A stretch of DNA of 7,220 nt from Deltaproteobacteria bacterium. Its GTDB lineage: Bacteria; Desulfobacterota; DSM-4660; Desulfatiglandales; Desulfatiglandaceae. Made by a program: the position numbers and the translations under genes. The notes under the pieces were generated by a model. It ran no database searches. It was not told where the DNA came from and was given only the letters and a program-made list of their open reading frames with translations. This document shows positions 5,949 to 7,220 of this stretch, in pieces. Position 1 is the first letter of the stretch. Each line of letters starts with the position of its first letter. Where the stretch lies: NCBI GenBank assembly GCA_019314425.1, contig JAFCZI010000121.1:1-7220 (forward strand), written 5' to 3'.

Positions 5949-5953
5949 GGAGG
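5949..5953 (+). promoter_or_regulatory. Ribosome binding site deciding the TTG start of mobB
   Basis: GGAGG ends 9 nt before the TTG at 5963 but 18 nt before the in-frame ATG at 5972. Spacing favours TTG. An ATG at 5967 is out of frame and meets a stop at once. Confidence 0.65.
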
Positions 5954-5962
5954 AAAACCAAT

Positions 5963-6514
5963 TTGAATGAAATGAACCTTACCCCCATTATTTCCATTGT
6001 GGGCTATTCGGGGGCTGGAAAAACAACTTTAATGGAAAAACTGATCGGCGAGCTGACCCGCCGCGGTTACCGGGTCGGGAGCATCAAGCATGATGTGCAC
6101 GGGTTTGAAATGGACAAGCCGGGGAAGGACAGCTGGCGCCACAAGCAGGCGGGGGCCTGCACAACGGTTATTTCATCCCCTTATCAGATCGGTATGGTGA
6201 TGGATGTTGACCGCGATCACAGTCCCGATGAACTGAGAAAATTTTTTAATAATGTGAATGTCATCCTGACCGAAGGGTACAAACGGCAGAATCGGCCGAA
6301 AGTGGAGATTTTCAGATCTGAAATCCATGATGAACCCCTCTGTCGCAGTGATGACAATATCGTGGCCGTCATGAGTGATATTTCGGTTGAATTGAAGGTG
6401 CGTCGATTCGCTCTGGGGGATGTGGTTGGCCTGGTTGATTTTCTGGTAGAAAAATTCAAATTGACCTGTGGCGTTCCGCAATCCGAAATCCGCATTTATA
6501 AAGTTTCTTCTTGA
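5963..6514 (+). CDS. mobB: Molybdopterin-guanine dinucleotide biosynthesis protein MobB
   Basis: The 183-aa cytoplasmic GTP-binding protein is close to the usual MobB length of about 170-180. The P-loop GYSGAGKTT lies at 14-22, SIKHDVHGFEMDKPGKDSW at 40-58 is the conserved MobB segment after strand 2, and ILTEGYKRQNRPKVEIFR (101-118) is the characteristic TEGYK/PKxE motif. MobB is an accessory to MobA, which couples GTP to molybdopterin to make the guanine dinucleotide cofactor; no mobA is present in the window. It is 27 nt downstream of the ModE-like gene and probably co-transcribed. I chose the TTG start at 5963 from the GGAGG spacing; ATG at 5972 would shorten it by 3 residues. The C-terminal tail (FKLTCGVPQSEIRIYKVSS) is slightly longer than usual. 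Confidence 0.94.
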   Translation: MNEMNLTPIISIVGYSGAGKTTLMEKLIGELTRRGYRVGSIKHDVHGFEMDKPGKDSWRHKQAGACTTVISSPYQIGMVMDVDRDHSPDELRKFFNNVNVILTEGYKRQNRPKVEIFRSEIHDEPLCRSDDNIVAVMSDISVELKVRRFALGDVVGLVDFLVEKFKLTCGVPQSEIRIYKVSS

Positions 6515-6537
6515 AACCTTACCGCAAGCACTATAAA
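6511..6537 (+). promoter_or_regulatory. Weak candidate promoter for tolQ
   Basis: TTGAAA (6511-6516) overlaps the mobB stop and TATAAA (6532-6537) follows after only 15 nt, which is shorter than ideal. It would give tolQ its own transcription start, as expected for a functionally unrelated gene. The leader contains a small interrupted hairpin (GGG-GACC 6558-6566 with GGTC-CCC 6571-6580) without a T-run, so no terminator for the mobB operon is evident. Confidence 0.3.
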
Positions 6538-6607
6538 AGTAGAGCATGTTGAACTCCGGGCTGACCTTAGGGTCTCTCCCCCAATTATCGGATCATGAGG
6601 AAAACAA

Positions 6608-7220
6608 ATGACGAGTATTCCCATAGCCGCTCTCATCCCCGCAGGCTTCAGCTTTTCCAGCGCCTTAAACGGCGATATCGTTCAGATGATTCTGCATGCG
6701 GGGGCCATGGTCAAATTTGTGATGTTGATCCTTTTGCTGTTTTCAGTCGGCACATGGGCCATCATTTTGCTGAAATCCAGATTGCTCCGAAAAGCCAGAG
6801 ATGAAACCGAAGACTTTCTGGAGCTTTTCTATGGGGCAAGGGACATCAAGAAAATTTACCGATCGAGCCAGTCTTTGCAATACAGCCCGGTAGCGCGTCT
6901 TTTTCGTGCCGGTTATGCCGAATTTATCCGCTTCAGGAAAATACAGGGCAACGATCCGGACGCTGCATCGGAAAACGGCGCTGCCAGCCAATCGGACTAT
7001 CCGTTGCGGAGTCAGCAGACCCTGATGGACAACCTGGAAAGGGCGCTCCGGAAAGCGGGGATTAATCAGAATAAGCGGTTGGAGAAGGCCTTGGGTTTTC
7101 TGGCCACCACCGGAAACACAGCCCCCTTCATTGGCCTCTTTGGAACCGTCTGGGGCATCATGGAATCCTTTCACAGCATTGGCCTGAAAGGGTCTGCGAA
7201 TCTGGCCGTGGTGGCCCCCG
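6608..7220 (+). CDS. tolQ: TolQ, MotA/TolQ/ExbB proton-channel family protein (3' end cut by the window)
   Basis: Open from the ATG at 6608 (GAGG 7 nt upstream) to the window edge: 204 codons of an expected 230-240. An inner-membrane protein, it forms with TolR the proton-driven motor that energises TolA and the Tol-Pal envelope system during division. The first membrane helix is at about 27-52 (MVKFVMLILLLFSVGTWAIILL), followed by a basic cytoplasmic region with an acidic/polar insert (about 112-130, NDPDAASENGAASQSD). The hallmark second-helix region LATTGNTAPFIGLFGTVWGI is at 165-184. The GNTAPFIGLFGTVWGIMESF wording is closer to TolQ than to ExbB or MotA, although ExbB cannot be wholly excluded without the downstream genes. 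It is likely the first gene of a tolQR locus and unrelated to the Mo cluster. Confidence 0.92.
   Translation, partial: MTSIPIAALIPAGFSFSSALNGDIVQMILHAGAMVKFVMLILLLFSVGTWAIILLKSRLLRKARDETEDFLELFYGARDIKKIYRSSQSLQYSPVARLFRAGYAEFIRFRKIQGNDPDAASENGAASQSDYPLRSQQTLMDNLERALRKAGINQNKRLEKALGFLATTGNTAPFIGLFGTVWGIMESFHSIGLKGSANLAVVAP

Noticed and set aside
6595..6804. 69-aa plus-strand frame starting just before tolQ
   Set aside because: It overlaps the well-supported tolQ frame, uses the ATG in ATGAGG that forms the tolQ RBS, and has no recognisable features.

Overview
The window looks like chromosomal DNA of a Desulfobacterota (deltaproteobacterial), probably sulfate-reducer-like, bacterium. The basis is a type I-C (Dvulg-type) CRISPR repeat, a molybdenum-cofactor cluster holding a MoeA fused to a molybdate-binding-like PBP domain, and a Tol-Pal gene. 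This is inference from gene style; no marker gene is present.

Layout. (1) 1-103: the trailer end of a type I-C CRISPR array, with one intact repeat, one spacer and a terminal repeat degenerate at its 3' end; leader and cas genes must lie to the left, outside the window. (2) 104-507: no gene. Positions 138-405 form a strikingly self-complementary element: a 14-bp closing inverted repeat, a 98-nt foldback arm, and a second arm made of three nested stems, i.e. a three-way-junction fold. (3) 508-2063, minus strand: a hipBA toxin-antitoxin operon (4-nt overlap) with a promoter and a palindromic operator over its -10 box. (4) 2064-2244: divergent intergenic region with a 7-bp-arm palindrome inside a candidate moeA promoter. 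(5) 2245-6514, plus strand: a molybdenum/tungsten cofactor cluster, moeA1 - [152-bp inverted-repeat element] - moeA2-PBP fusion - ModE-type winged helix protein without a molybdate-binding domain - mobB. (6) 6608-7220: 5' part of tolQ, cut by the window end.

How it fits together. The two MoeA proteins would insert molybdate or tungstate into adenylylated molybdopterin; MobB assists conversion of the product to the guanine dinucleotide cofactor used by DMSO-reductase-family enzymes such as formate dehydrogenases. The small ModE-like DNA-binding protein overlaps the moeA2-PBP gene by 8 nt. In other proteins the ModE HTH and the PBP-like domain occur in one polypeptide; here the PBP domain sits on MoeA and the HTH is separate, which suggests a two-piece oxyanion sensor built into the insertase. 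The palindrome before moeA1 is a candidate target of that regulator. This regulatory idea is inference.
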